Assembly: GCA_047975195.1 (NCBI GenBank)
Contig: JBKEDB010000004.1
Coordinates: forward strand, 9,224-73,223
Source: Cumulibacter sp047975195
GTDB lineage: Bacteria > Actinomycetota > Actinomycetes > Mycobacteriales > Antricoccaceae
Length of the DNA: 64,000 bases
Reading direction: 5' to 3'
Below, one piece after another: positions 1 through 7,879 of this stretch. Each line of letters starts with the position of its first letter. Positions within the stretch are counted from its first letter, which is position 1. The position numbers and the translations under genes are program-made. Under the pieces are notes generated by a model that saw only the letters and a program-made list of their open reading frames with translations, did not search any database and was not told where the DNA came from.

Positions 1-946
1 CCGCGGCAGCGAGTACGTCCTGCTTGCGGATTCGTCCGCCGACGCCGGTACCGGTCAGCGTCGACAGGTCGACGTCGTTCTCGGCGGCGAGTTTGCGTAC
101 CAGCGGGGTGACGTATGCGTTGCTGTCATCACCACCCTTGGCGGCAGCAGGTGCAGCAGCGGCAGGTGCCGCGGGTGCGGGTGCAGGTGCCGCGGGGGCA
201 GCCGCCGGCGCAGGGGCGGCGGGTGCTGGTGCAGGCGCGGCGGCCGCAGGGGCCGGTTCGCTCGATTCGGGCTCGGGCGCCGAGGGTGCCGCGCCTTCGG
301 CGCCGATAACGGCGAGCACCGCGCCGACGTCGACGGTCTCATCCTCAGCGACCCGGATCTCCAGGACGGTTCCCGCGACGGGGGAAGGGATCTCGGTGTC
401 GACCTTGTCGGTGGAAACCTCCAGCAGCGGCTCATCGACCGCGACCGACTCACCGACTTGCTTCAGCCAGCGGGTGACAGTGCCTTCGATCACGCTCTCC
501 CCGAGCGCGGGCATCTCGACCTCGGTGCCTTCGGCGGCACCTTGCGAAGGGGGTGCCGCAGGCTCGGCCGGTGCTTCGGCAGCGGAAGCGGGCTCCTCGG
601 CTGACGCTGGTGCGTCCGCCTGGGCAGGGGCGGCCGGCTCCTCAGCAGGGGCGGCCTGGTCCTCGGCAGGCGCTGCGGGTTCGTCGGCGGGTGCCGCAGG
701 CTCAGCCGTGGAGTCACCCAGGATCGCCAACTCAGTGCCCACGTCGACGGTCTCGTCCTCACCGACAATGATCTTCTGCAGTATTCCGGACGCCGGTGCC
801 GGAATCTCGGTGTCGACCTTGTCGGTCGAGACCTCCAGCAACGGCTCGTCCGCGGTCACTTGATCGCCCTCGGCCTTCAGCCAGCGGGTGACGGTGCCTT
901 CGGTCACGCTCTCCCCGAGCGCGGGCATGGTTACCGAGACCGACAT
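1..946 (-). CDS. sucB: 2-oxoglutarate dehydrogenase-type E2 (dihydrolipoyl acyltransferase), N-terminal part
   Basis: Partial gene: the start is at 946 and the 3' end runs off the left edge. The translation opens MSVSVTMPALGESVTEGTVT and contains two lipoyl domains, each with the lipoyl-lysine motif EVSTDKVDTEIP. They are joined by long Ala/Pro/Glu-rich flexible linkers. A peripheral E3-binding domain begins at the edge (YVTPLVRKLAAENDVDLSTL). The catalytic acyltransferase domain lies outside the window. A strong ribosome site (GAAGGAG) sits about 8 bases before the ATG. Such E2 proteins carry acyl groups on swinging lipoyl arms in the 2-oxoglutarate or pyruvate dehydrogenase complex; in mycobacteria one E2 (DlaT) serves pyruvate dehydrogenase and peroxidase functions. 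The choice between sucB and dlaT cannot be made from this part. Divergent from the small gene at 1078. Confidence 0.9.
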   Translation of the reverse strand, partial: MSVSVTMPALGESVTEGTVTRWLKAEGDQVTADEPLLEVSTDKVDTEIPAPASGILQKIIVGEDETVDVGTELAILGDSTAEPAAPADEPAAPAEDQAAPAEEPAAPAQADAPASAEEPASAAEAPAEPAAPPSQGAAEGTEVEMPALGESVIEGTVTRWLKQVGESVAVDEPLLEVSTDKVDTEIPSPVAGTVLEIRVAEDETVDVGAVLAVIGAEGAAPSAPEPESSEPAPAAAAPAPAPAAPAPAAAPAAPAPAPAAPAAAAPAAAKGGDDSNAYVTPLVRKLAAENDVDLSTLTGTGVGGRIRKQDVLAAA

Positions 947-1077
947 GTGCGGTTTCTCCTTCGGGTCAGCAGTCCTTCAGTGAGGGCATTCGCAGCGCGG
1001 CGCGTGCCAAACACGTACCGTCTCATCTTGTCACTTTCCACTTCGCGTTGTGCGCCCGGTCATGAGGGAGTTGAAGG

Positions 1078-1410
1078 ATGGGTCTGCGAGACCGGTTACA
1101 CCGCCGCCGAAAGGGCTCATCCGGCGGCCGTGACGGCAGCCTGGACCGCGCGGCCACGAAGGCCGATATCGAGCACCTGCGCGAGTTCGTGCGCAGCCGC
1201 CGCAGCGTCGAGGCGTATGTCGAACCACGTACCAACGTCACCCAGATGAGCGTATTGCTGGTCGCCGCCGACGGCGAGTGGACGCGGCGACGTACGACCG
1301 AGAAGGTGGCGAAGCGACTCGCTGCCGACCTCAAGATCCCGGTGTACGACGTTCAACGCACCGGATATCCGCAACGCATGCGCGACTGGTCCGCTCGAAA
1401 CAAGCCATGA
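1078..1410 (+). CDS. conserved small actinobacterial protein, function unknown
   Basis: 110-residue soluble protein starting MGLRDRLHRRRKGSS, with no signal peptide or membrane segment. The N-terminus is very basic. The rest looks like a compact alpha/beta fold, with VTQMSVLLVAADGEWTRRR followed by a helix and VYDVQRTGYPQRMRDW. The ATG has a good ribosome site (GAGGGAG). It lies between the divergent E2 gene and the convergent pepA, the neighbourhood where actinobacteria commonly carry a protein of this size. I do not recognise a catalytic motif and assign no function. Confidence 0.7.
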   Translation: MGLRDRLHRRRKGSSGGRDGSLDRAATKADIEHLREFVRSRRSVEAYVEPRTNVTQMSVLLVAADGEWTRRRTTEKVAKRLAADLKIPVYDVQRTGYPQRMRDWSARNKP

Positions 1411-1437
1411 CGTAGACCGGGCGGGTGCCGTTCACAC

Positions 1438-1476
1438 GCGACCGGCCGCTGACGAGGTGCGTCAACGACCGGTCGC
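1438..1476. terminator. bidirectional hairpin terminator
   Basis: The outer stem GCGACCGG pairs with CCGGTCGC and the inner stem TGACG pairs with CGTCA around a 5-base loop, with single mismatches between the stems. It sits in the 80-base gap between the convergent small gene (ends 1410) and pepA (ends 1491). There is no strong T-run, as is usual for actinobacterial terminators. Confidence 0.6.
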
Positions 1477-1490
1477 CGAACATGCCAGCT

Positions 1491-2996
1491 CTAGCCTTCG
1501 GCGAGGATGTCCTCGATCACGTGCAGCATGGTGCGCACCGGCGTGCCCGTTGCGCCTTCGGCAATGAAGCCGTATGCGCCACCGGAGTTGTATGAGGGCC
1601 CCGCGATGTCGATGTGCGCCCACTCGACGCCGTCGCCCACGAACTCCTTGAGGTAGTGACCGCCAGCCAGCATGCCGCCCGGCCCGGCGCCGATATTCGC
1701 GATGTCGGCAGTCTTCGACTTCATCCCGTCGCGCACATCCTGCGGTAGCGGCATTGCCCAGGCCGCCTCGCCCACGCAGTTGGCGGCGTCGGTCACGCGA
1801 TCGCGGAATTCGTCGGTGCCCATCACGCCTGCGGTGCGATCGCCCAGAGCCACGACCTGAGCACCGGTCAGGGTGGAGGTTTCGATCAGGTAGGTCGGGT
1901 TGTCTTCGCACGCGCGCGCAATGGCGTCGGCAAGCACGACACGGCCTTCGGCGTCGGTGTTGAGGATCTCCGAACGCTTGCCGCCGCGGTGCGTGATCAC
2001 ATCCGCCGGCCGGTACGCCGACCCGCTAGGCAGGTTCTCGGCCAGCGGCACCGTCGCGATGACCTTGATCGGAAGTTCGAGCGCGGCGATAAGCAACGTT
2101 GTGGCGATGACCGCGGCAGCACCCGACATGTCCGTCTTCATCAGGTCCATCTTCGGCCCGGGCTTGAGCGAAATACCGCCCGAATCGAAGGTGATTCCTT
2201 TGCCAACGAGAGCAACAGACGCGGTACCGCGCTTGATGCCGGTCGGCGCGTACGTCAGGCGCAGTAGTCGCGGCTTACGGTCGCTGCCGCCCCCGACGGC
2301 GAGAATGCCGCCGAATCCGCCCGCGGTGAGCCGACGCTCGTCCAGGATTTCGGTCTTGACCCCCGCCGCCGTCGCCAGGGCCTTCGCGCGCTTGGCAAAG
2401 GAGTCCGGGTAAAGGTCATTCGGCGGAGTGTTCACGAAGTCCCGCGCGAGTGAGACGGCGGCGCCGATCTTCTCGGCGCGGCTCAGTGCGGCCTTGGTCG
2501 ATGCGGTGCGTGCTTTATCCACCAGCAGCGTGACCTTTGTTGCCGGCAGGTCATCGGCCGCCGGCCGCTCGCTGCGGTACTCATCGAATCGGTACGCGCC
2601 GAGTACCAGACCTTCGCCGACGGCCTGCACGAGCTCGTCCGAACTCTCCCCGCTCACCTGAGCGAGAGTTGTGGCGACCTTGCTCAGACCGGTAGTCGCT
2701 CGGATCGCGGCACCGGCGGCCTTACGCAGGTCATTCGTATCGAAGCCATCGTCGCCGGCCGATCCCAGACCGACCGCGATCACCAGCGGAGTCTGTTCGT
2801 CGAGCGCCACCTTGAGCACCTCACCCGCGGCACCGGTCGCACCGAGGCGGGCGAGGGTGTCGACGAGCCGCTGGCTATCGAGGTCGTCCGCCCCGGGCAG
2901 CAGCACGAGTGCGTCGTCCTCAACTGCGGTACCGACGATTACGGCGTCGAGCTTGAGGGAGCTGAGTCGGCGGTCGGACAGGGTAAGATCAGTCAC
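1491..2996 (-). CDS. pepA: leucyl aminopeptidase (M17 family)
   Basis: 501-residue cytosolic metallo-exopeptidase that removes N-terminal amino acids during peptide turnover. The C-terminal catalytic domain has the M17 signatures: the metal and active-site lysine region VGKGITFDSGGISLKPG and the signature NTDAEGRVVLADAI, which supplies metal-binding Asp and Glu. The N-terminal third is the variable macro-like domain. I chose GTG at 2996 because GGAG lies 7 bases upstream of it; an in-frame TTG at 3008 would add four residues but overlaps that ribosome site. It is convergent with the small gene at 1078 and divergent from gcvT, the arrangement pepB-gcvT seen in mycobacteria. Confidence 0.93.
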   Translation of the reverse strand: MTDLTLSDRRLSSLKLDAVIVGTAVEDDALVLLPGADDLDSQRLVDTLARLGATGAAGEVLKVALDEQTPLVIAVGLGSAGDDGFDTNDLRKAAGAAIRATTGLSKVATTLAQVSGESSDELVQAVGEGLVLGAYRFDEYRSERPAADDLPATKVTLLVDKARTASTKAALSRAEKIGAAVSLARDFVNTPPNDLYPDSFAKRAKALATAAGVKTEILDERRLTAGGFGGILAVGGGSDRKPRLLRLTYAPTGIKRGTASVALVGKGITFDSGGISLKPGPKMDLMKTDMSGAAAVIATTLLIAALELPIKVIATVPLAENLPSGSAYRPADVITHRGGKRSEILNTDAEGRVVLADAIARACEDNPTYLIETSTLTGAQVVALGDRTAGVMGTDEFRDRVTDAANCVGEAAWAMPLPQDVRDGMKSKTADIANIGAGPGGMLAGGHYLKEFVGDGVEWAHIDIAGPSYNSGGAYGFIAEGATGTPVRTMLHVIEDILAEG

Positions 2997-3091
2997 TGGC
3001 TTCTCCAAGTTGGGATGTATCTGCAGCGAGCCTACGCGGAACGTGCGGAGCCGTCTGGCGACTGCTGCCGGCCGCGCGCTACCTTGCCATC

Positions 3092-4204
3092 ATGAGCGCG
3101 AATGATCTCAAGACTTCACCGCTGCAAGGACGTCACGAAGTGCTGGGTGCCAAGATGGCTGACTTCGGCGGATGGCTGATGCCGATCGAGTACGCCGGAG
3201 GTGGCGTGCTGGCCGAGCACAAGGCCGTCCGGGACGGCGTGGGAATCTTCGACGTATCGCACCTCGGCAAGGTATCGGTGACCGGCGCGGGCGCGAGTGA
3301 CTTCGTCAATTCGGTTATGAGTAGCGACATCGGACGAATCGAGCCCGGGTCCGCGCAATACACGCTGTGCTGTGACGAGAGCAGCGGCGGCGTCGTCGAC
3401 GATCTGATCCTCTATCTCAACGGCCCAGATGACGTGTTCCTGGTGCCGAACGCGGCCAACTCCGCCGAAGTCGTCAGGAGGATGAACGCAGTCGTGCCGG
3501 GCGGCGTAACGATCAACGACCAGCAGGAACAGTACGGCGTGATCGCGGTGCAGGGGCCCAATTCTGCCGAACTGCTGCACGAACTCGGCCTGCCCACGGA
3601 TATGGACTACATGGCGTTCGTACCCGCCACGTACTCAGGCGCCGAGCTGACTGTGTGTCGCACCGGCTACACCGGCGAGTTGGGCTACGAACTCGTCGTC
3701 GATTGGGATTCCAGCGAACTGCTGTGGGACGCGTTGTTGGAGCGCGGCTATGGATTGGGGGCGCGCGCGTGCGGCCTCGGCGCACGCGACACGCTTCGCA
3801 CCGAGATGGGCTACCCGCTGCATGGCCAGGACCTGTCATTGCAGATCACCCCGAATCAGGCGCGGTCCGGCTGGGCGGTGGGTTGGCAGAAGCCAGCGTT
3901 CTGGGGCCGCGAGCCGCTGAGCGCCGAACGAGCCGCAAAGCCAGCCCGGTTGTTATGGGGGCTGGAATCGACTGACCGCGGCATTCCGCGCCCGCATATG
4001 CAAGTCATCGGAGTCGCTGGCACTCCCGTCGGGGAGGTCACCAGCGGTACGTTCTCGCCGACCCTGCGCAAGGGGATTGGGCTGGCCCTGATCGACCGGG
4101 AGTCCGGCTTGGGTGAGGGTGACGAAGTACAGGTCGACGTACGCGGGCGCACGTCGGTGATGCGGATCGTCAAACCGCCGTTCGTGCCCTCGCACGTACG
4201 CTGA
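3092..4204 (+). CDS. gcvT: glycine cleavage system T protein (aminomethyltransferase)
   Basis: 370 residues, the usual length for GcvT. It transfers the methylene group from the aminomethyl-lipoyl H protein to tetrahydrofolate, releasing ammonia. The N-terminal GcvT domain starts at about residue 8 (SPLQGRHEVLGAKMADFGGW). VQGPNSAELLHELG and CRTGYTGELGYEL are typical folate-domain motifs. A C-terminal GcvT_C barrel follows, with EVTSGTFSPTLRKGIGLALI. The ATG at 3092 has no strong ribosome site but matches the family start. Neither gcvP nor gcvH is in the window, so the system is dispersed in this genome. A small gene follows 22 bases downstream. Confidence 0.95.
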   Translation: MSANDLKTSPLQGRHEVLGAKMADFGGWLMPIEYAGGGVLAEHKAVRDGVGIFDVSHLGKVSVTGAGASDFVNSVMSSDIGRIEPGSAQYTLCCDESSGGVVDDLILYLNGPDDVFLVPNAANSAEVVRRMNAVVPGGVTINDQQEQYGVIAVQGPNSAELLHELGLPTDMDYMAFVPATYSGAELTVCRTGYTGELGYELVVDWDSSELLWDALLERGYGLGARACGLGARDTLRTEMGYPLHGQDLSLQITPNQARSGWAVGWQKPAFWGREPLSAERAAKPARLLWGLESTDRGIPRPHMQVIGVAGTPVGEVTSGTFSPTLRKGIGLALIDRESGLGEGDEVQVDVRGRTSVMRIVKPPFVPSHVR

Positions 4205-4226
4205 AGCACCGGATAGGGAGATTGCG

Positions 4227-4433
4227 ATGACTTGGACATGGCGGCTGGAACGCAATGACGGCACTGTGCTCACCGAGCCGACCGTGCCTGCCTTCGACAG
4301 CCAGGTGGACGCCGAAACATGGGTAGGCGACGAGTGGCAGAGCCTGCTGGCGGCAGGCGTCGATTCGGTGACGTTGATGGAGGACGACGACGTCATCTAC
4401 GACGGGATGAGCCTTCATCCGCCGGAGGAGTGA
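4227..4433 (+). CDS. small acidic conserved protein of unknown function
   Basis: 68-residue acidic soluble protein (MTWTWRLERNDGTVLTEP) with a tryptophan-rich N-terminus and a C-terminal EDDDVIYDGMSLHPPEE. It starts 22 bases after gcvT with a plausible ribosome site (GGGAG), so it is probably cotranscribed. Small proteins of this type are common next to gcvT/pepA in actinobacteria. I do not recognise a function. Confidence 0.65.
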   Translation: MTWTWRLERNDGTVLTEPTVPAFDSQVDAETWVGDEWQSLLAAGVDSVTLMEDDDVIYDGMSLHPPEE

Positions 4434-4463
4434 CCGGCTCTCAGGCCCACCCAATGGTTGTTC

Positions 4464-4500
4464 GCGGACGCTGCACGTCATTTTTGACTGCGGCGTCCGC
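4464..4500. terminator. bidirectional hairpin terminator
   Basis: GCGGACGC pairs with GCGTCCGC, and an inner GTCA/TGAC stem closes on a T-rich loop. It sits between the convergent 68-residue gene (ends 4433) and the DUF3043 gene (ends 4507). Confidence 0.65.
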
Positions 4501-4506
4501 GCTTCT

Positions 4507-5124
4507 CTAAACCTCGTCGCCGGGGCGCAGGACGGGCTTGGGAAAGCGCAGCCGCCGGAACATCAGGCCGCGGATGATGCCGTAGTACTTCAGCGAACCC
4601 ATCCGGATCGTTGTCTTCGGGAACCGGGCGCGAACCTCTCGTCCGATCACCCGGCCGAGGAAGATCGACTCGAAAATGATGACCGCGAAGAACGCCAACC
4701 ACGCGTACGAGATGTAGTTGTACACCTCGGGATTGCTGCTGGGCAGTCCGGAGAACATAGCGACCAGAATCAGGATCGCAAACAGTGGAAACGCCGAGGA
4801 GATACTGCGCCGAGTATCGACGAGATTTCGTACCAACTCGCGTTCCGGTCCGGCGTCTCGAGCCTGCATCCGTTCTTCACGGGCCGACAGCGGCCGCTCT
4901 TTTTGCAGGCCCGCCGCCTTGCGCTCGCGGTTCTGCTCGCGCATCCGCGCGCGTGCTTCCTTACTGGTCTGCGGTGGGGGTTCGACAGGCCCGCGTCGCT
5001 GCGTCTGGCGCGGTGTCGGGCGGCCCTTGGGTGCGGTGGGATCGCGCGGCGGCTCGGGAGCCTTCGGCGCAGGCGCGGGCGCCTCACTCGTGACGGGGGC
5101 AGACTTCGACCAGGGCATCTTCAT
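4507..5124 (-). CDS. DUF3043 membrane protein
   Basis: 205 residues. The N-terminal half is cytoplasmic, Pro/Ala then Arg/Lys/Glu rich (PTPRQTQRRGPVEPP, KEARARMREQNRERKAAG). Two membrane helices follow at roughly residues 112-130 (AFPLFAILILVAMFSG) and 140-158 (YAWLAFFAVIIFESIFLG). It ends in a basic tail with RFPKTTIRMGSLKYYGIIRG. This layout is typical of the actinobacterial DUF3043 family (Rv2206 type), whose function is unknown. I set the start at ATG 5124 (MKMPWSK); an upstream in-frame extension to 5271 runs through the neighbouring gene and is not convincing. The position next to the glycerate kinase and erpA genes matches mycobacterial order. Confidence 0.8.
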   Translation of the reverse strand: MKMPWSKSAPVTSEAPAPAPKAPEPPRDPTAPKGRPTPRQTQRRGPVEPPPQTSKEARARMREQNRERKAAGLQKERPLSAREERMQARDAGPERELVRNLVDTRRSISSAFPLFAILILVAMFSGLPSSNPEVYNYISYAWLAFFAVIIFESIFLGRVIGREVRARFPKTTIRMGSLKYYGIIRGLMFRRLRFPKPVLRPGDEV

Positions 5125-5156
5125 GATGCCCCCAGGATACGTGGGTCTACTTGGGC

Positions 5157-6071
5157 TCAGCCGAGGGTGTCGTGCGGCAAGTACGGATTTGGTAGCGACA
5201 TGCCGCGCACGGCGACCGGGCCGGCGATGGTGAGCCTGAGCCCTGCTTGCCGTGCCACATCGAAGGCCCACCGCTGTTCTCCGGTGATGTTGCGCACGGT
5301 AGCGCGAGTCTCCGGGTCGCCGGAGGCCAAACAGGCGAACAACAGTTCGCGGGCGATCGCGGTTGTCGTCGCGCCCACGGTCATCGCCGAACCGTCCGGG
5401 TGGGCGTAGGCGTAGCCGCGGCCCTTCTTGCCGTCCTCGGCGACGAAGAGTTGCGACCCGGCCAGCAGCAGTTCGTGGTCAGGTCCGCGGGACGCGCCGC
5501 GCAGACGTTGGTCCACCGCGATCGCCAGATCCAGGTCGTCGGCAGTGCCCTCGCGTACAAACTTCAATTTTGGGAGCTCGGCACGGTCGACGAGGCCCTC
5601 GGCGCGCATCGCCGGGTGGACGTCGAAATTCCACGGAAAGACGGTGTTGATGGTCTCTTGAGCTCGCACGACCGCCATAGCGCGGATGTGATTGTCGAGC
5701 AGGTCGCGCAGGTGAGCGGCGAGGGCCGTGGCATAGCCCTGGCCTTGGTGCTTAGGTGGGACGGCCGTCATCGCCATCACGATCGTTCCCTCGCGGTTGA
5801 TCGCCATGCTGGCGCCGCGGATCTTGCCCTCGTCTTCGACGACGAGACACAGGTCCGGATCGGTGTGCAGAATGTGCGCCGCCAGGTCGTGTGCGGTGAT
5901 GCGATCGGCGAACGCCTCCGCTGGTTGTTTCGGGTCGGCCCACGGCTCGATACCGCGAACATCAGGGAGATCGGTGATGTCCTCGTCGTACGCCCGCCGA
6001 GCGATCTTGACCACCCGCCCGAGGTCGTCCGAAGTCATCTGGCGGACAAGGTTTCCCTGCGGTGATTTCAT
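5157..6071 (-). CDS. GNAT family N-acetyltransferase
   Basis: 304 residues. The acetyl-CoA binding loop is visible as VPPKHQGQGYATALAAHL (QxxGxG pattern) around residue 110. The C-terminal half (RGYAYAHPDGSAMTVGATTT) looks like a second, degenerate GNAT-like lobe, so this may be a tandem-GNAT protein. The substrate is unknown. The start is ATG 6071 (MKSPQGN); ATG 6038 (MTSDDL) is an alternative. It lies 32 bases upstream of the DUF3043 gene on the same strand and is divergent from glycerate kinase. Confidence 0.8.
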   Translation of the reverse strand: MKSPQGNLVRQMTSDDLGRVVKIARRAYDEDITDLPDVRGIEPWADPKQPAEAFADRITAHDLAAHILHTDPDLCLVVEDEGKIRGASMAINREGTIVMAMTAVPPKHQGQGYATALAAHLRDLLDNHIRAMAVVRAQETINTVFPWNFDVHPAMRAEGLVDRAELPKLKFVREGTADDLDLAIAVDQRLRGASRGPDHELLLAGSQLFVAEDGKKGRGYAYAHPDGSAMTVGATTTAIARELLFACLASGDPETRATVRNITGEQRWAFDVARQAGLRLTIAGPVAVRGMSLPNPYLPHDTLG

Positions 6072-6176
6072 AGAGCCCAATCAGCAACGTGGACATGGAT
6101 GACAGGCGATGGGATCGGCGTCGTCTGGAGCATCTGATTCTCGCAAACCTATCGGTGAGGGCAGTAGGTGAGGCGC

Positions 6177-7307
6177 ATGAAGATTGTGATCGCGACCGAC
6201 AGTTTTGGTCAAACGCTGACCGCTGCTGAGGCGAGTGCGGCGATCACGGCAGGACTCCAACGACGCCTCGGCGAAATCAGCCCGAATGTGAAGGTTGTCG
6301 CGCTGCCAATGTCGGACGGTGGCCCCGGGTTCATCGAATCACTGCGTGCCGGATTGGCCGATGCGGCCGCCAGGACGATCGACGTGGCCACCACTGGTCC
6401 GCACGGCGAGCCGGTCCGCGGGCAAGTGCTGATCGCTAGCGGTGGTGCGGCGTATGTCGAATCTGCCCAGGCCGCCGGACTACAGGCAACTGAACGTCGC
6501 GATCCGCTGTGGGCGTCCTCGTACGGTGTCGGAGCGCTGCTGCTGGCAGCGGTGGAGGCGGGCGCGCACACCATCACCGTCGGCCTGGGTGGGTCGGCGA
6601 CCAATGATGGCGGTGCTGGGCTGCTCGCCGCCATCGGAGTCATCGCGCGTGATGAGGCAGGCTTAGCGCTACAGCCCGGCGCGCTGCCGCTGTTGGCCGT
6701 TGATCACGTGAGCGGTACGCCGGCGCTGCGCACTGCGTCGATTGTGGCTGCCACCGATGTGGACAATCCGCTCGCCGGCTCAGAGGGTGCGTCTGCGGTG
6801 TTCGGTCCGCAAAAGGGTGCGTCACCGCAGGACGTGCCGGTCCTGGACGCGGCGCTGACTCGCTGGGGTGAGGTGCTGCAACGGGATCGCCCGGCACCAG
6901 CGGGCCTGGCGAACCTACCGGGCGCCGGCGCAGCGGGCGGGATGGGGGCGGCGCTGTATGCGCTGCGGGCGCGCCGTCGCAGCGGGTTCGAGGTGGTCGA
7001 GGAGGCGCTCGGTCTCGCTGATGCGGTGGCGAGTGCTGACCTGGTGATCACCGGCGAAGGATCGTTCGACGAGCAGTCGGTGCGTGGCAAGGTGACTGGC
7101 AGCGTCGCCGAGTTGGCCCGCTCGGCCGGTAGGCCGTGCGTCGTACTCGCCGGCCGGTGCTCGCTCGGTCGGCGGCAGGCATCGGCGTACGGTGTCGATG
7201 AGACGTACGCGTTGGTGGACGCGGTCGGCGAGCAGCGTGCGATGGAAGCTGCAGACGTCGTACTGCAGGATGTCGCCTATCGTGCGGCGCGGCAGTGGGT
7301 GCGGTAG
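6177..7307 (+). CDS. glxK: glycerate kinase (GlxK type)
   Basis: 376 residues. It phosphorylates D-glycerate in glycerate or glyoxylate assimilation. It has the family N-terminus MKIVIATDSFGQTLTAAEAS, the conserved MSDGGPGF region, GGSATNDGGAGLLAAIG (nucleotide and substrate loop), GPQKGASPQDV and the C-terminal ITGEGSFDEQSVRGKV. GTG 6168 is a possible earlier start, but the AGGTGAGG before ATG 6177 favours the latter. It precedes erpA by 134 bases, as in mycobacteria (Rv2205c-Rv2204c). The exact product, 2- or 3-phosphoglycerate, cannot be told from sequence. Confidence 0.9.
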   Translation: MKIVIATDSFGQTLTAAEASAAITAGLQRRLGEISPNVKVVALPMSDGGPGFIESLRAGLADAAARTIDVATTGPHGEPVRGQVLIASGGAAYVESAQAAGLQATERRDPLWASSYGVGALLLAAVEAGAHTITVGLGGSATNDGGAGLLAAIGVIARDEAGLALQPGALPLLAVDHVSGTPALRTASIVAATDVDNPLAGSEGASAVFGPQKGASPQDVPVLDAALTRWGEVLQRDRPAPAGLANLPGAGAAGGMGAALYALRARRRSGFEVVEEALGLADAVASADLVITGEGSFDEQSVRGKVTGSVAELARSAGRPCVVLAGRCSLGRRQASAYGVDETYALVDAVGEQRAMEAADVVLQDVAYRAARQWVR

Positions 7308-7441
7308 GCCAGATGAAGTAACGCGCGTGAGCAGTCAGATAGATCATGACGGCGTACGATGGCAGCGCGGGAATGGATCGAAGCGAATGTGGGTTGTGCT
7401 AGTGAGCCAATCCCATCTCGGCAGACAGATAGAGGTAGAAC

Positions 7442-7789
7442 ATGAGTGCTACGACTGAGGCCACCAGCGGAATCCAGTTGTCCGAGGCTGCGGCGAGCAA
7501 GGTCAAGTCGCTGTTGCAGCAGGAGGGGCGCGACGATCTTCGGTTGCGCGTCGCCGTCCAGCCAGGTGGCTGCTCCGGACTTCGGTACCAGTTGTTCTTC
7601 GACGAGCGTCAGCTCGACGGTGACGCGGTCCAGGACTTCGGCGGCGTCGAGGTCGTCGTTGACCGGATGAGCGTGCCGTACCTGGGTGGGGCGGTGGTCG
7701 ACTTCGTCGACACGATTGAGAAGCAGGGCTTCACGATCGACAACCCGAACGCGACCGGCTCCTGCGCCTGCGGCGACAGCTTCAGCTAA
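7442..7789 (+). CDS. erpA: iron-sulfur cluster insertion protein (A-type carrier)
   Basis: 115 residues, the full length of the HesB/IscA/ErpA family. The three cluster-binding cysteines are present: one in QPGGCSGLRYQ (near residue 44) and two in the C-terminal SCACGDSFS. These proteins receive Fe-S clusters from the SUF machinery and hand them to client enzymes. The ribosome site is GAGGT, 7 bases before the ATG. The gene ends at a long palindromic terminator. Confidence 0.93.
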   Translation: MSATTEATSGIQLSEAAASKVKSLLQQEGRDDLRLRVAVQPGGCSGLRYQLFFDERQLDGDAVQDFGGVEVVVDRMSVPYLGGAVVDFVDTIEKQGFTIDNPNATGSCACGDSFS

Positions 7790-7810
7790 ATAGGTTTCGG
7801 CCGACACGAA

Positions 7811-7864
7811 CTGCGGGGCTGTGCGTAACGCTACTGATCAGTAGCGTTACGCACAGCCCCGCAG
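7811..7864. terminator. perfect 54-bp palindrome, bidirectional terminator
   Basis: 27 bases (CTGCGGGGCTGTGCGTAACG and continuing) are followed with no spacer by their exact reverse complement. It lies 21 bases after the erpA stop and 16 bases before the thiolase stop, so it can serve both convergent genes. No T-run follows either arm. Confidence 0.8.
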
Positions 7865-7879
7865 AACTGTGTGGTGTGG

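Noticed and set aside
24..863. Long Ala/Gly/Ser-rich open frame on the plus strand
   Set aside because: It is the antisense of the two-lipoyl-domain E2 gene; low-complexity Ala/Pro linkers create open frames on the opposite strand.
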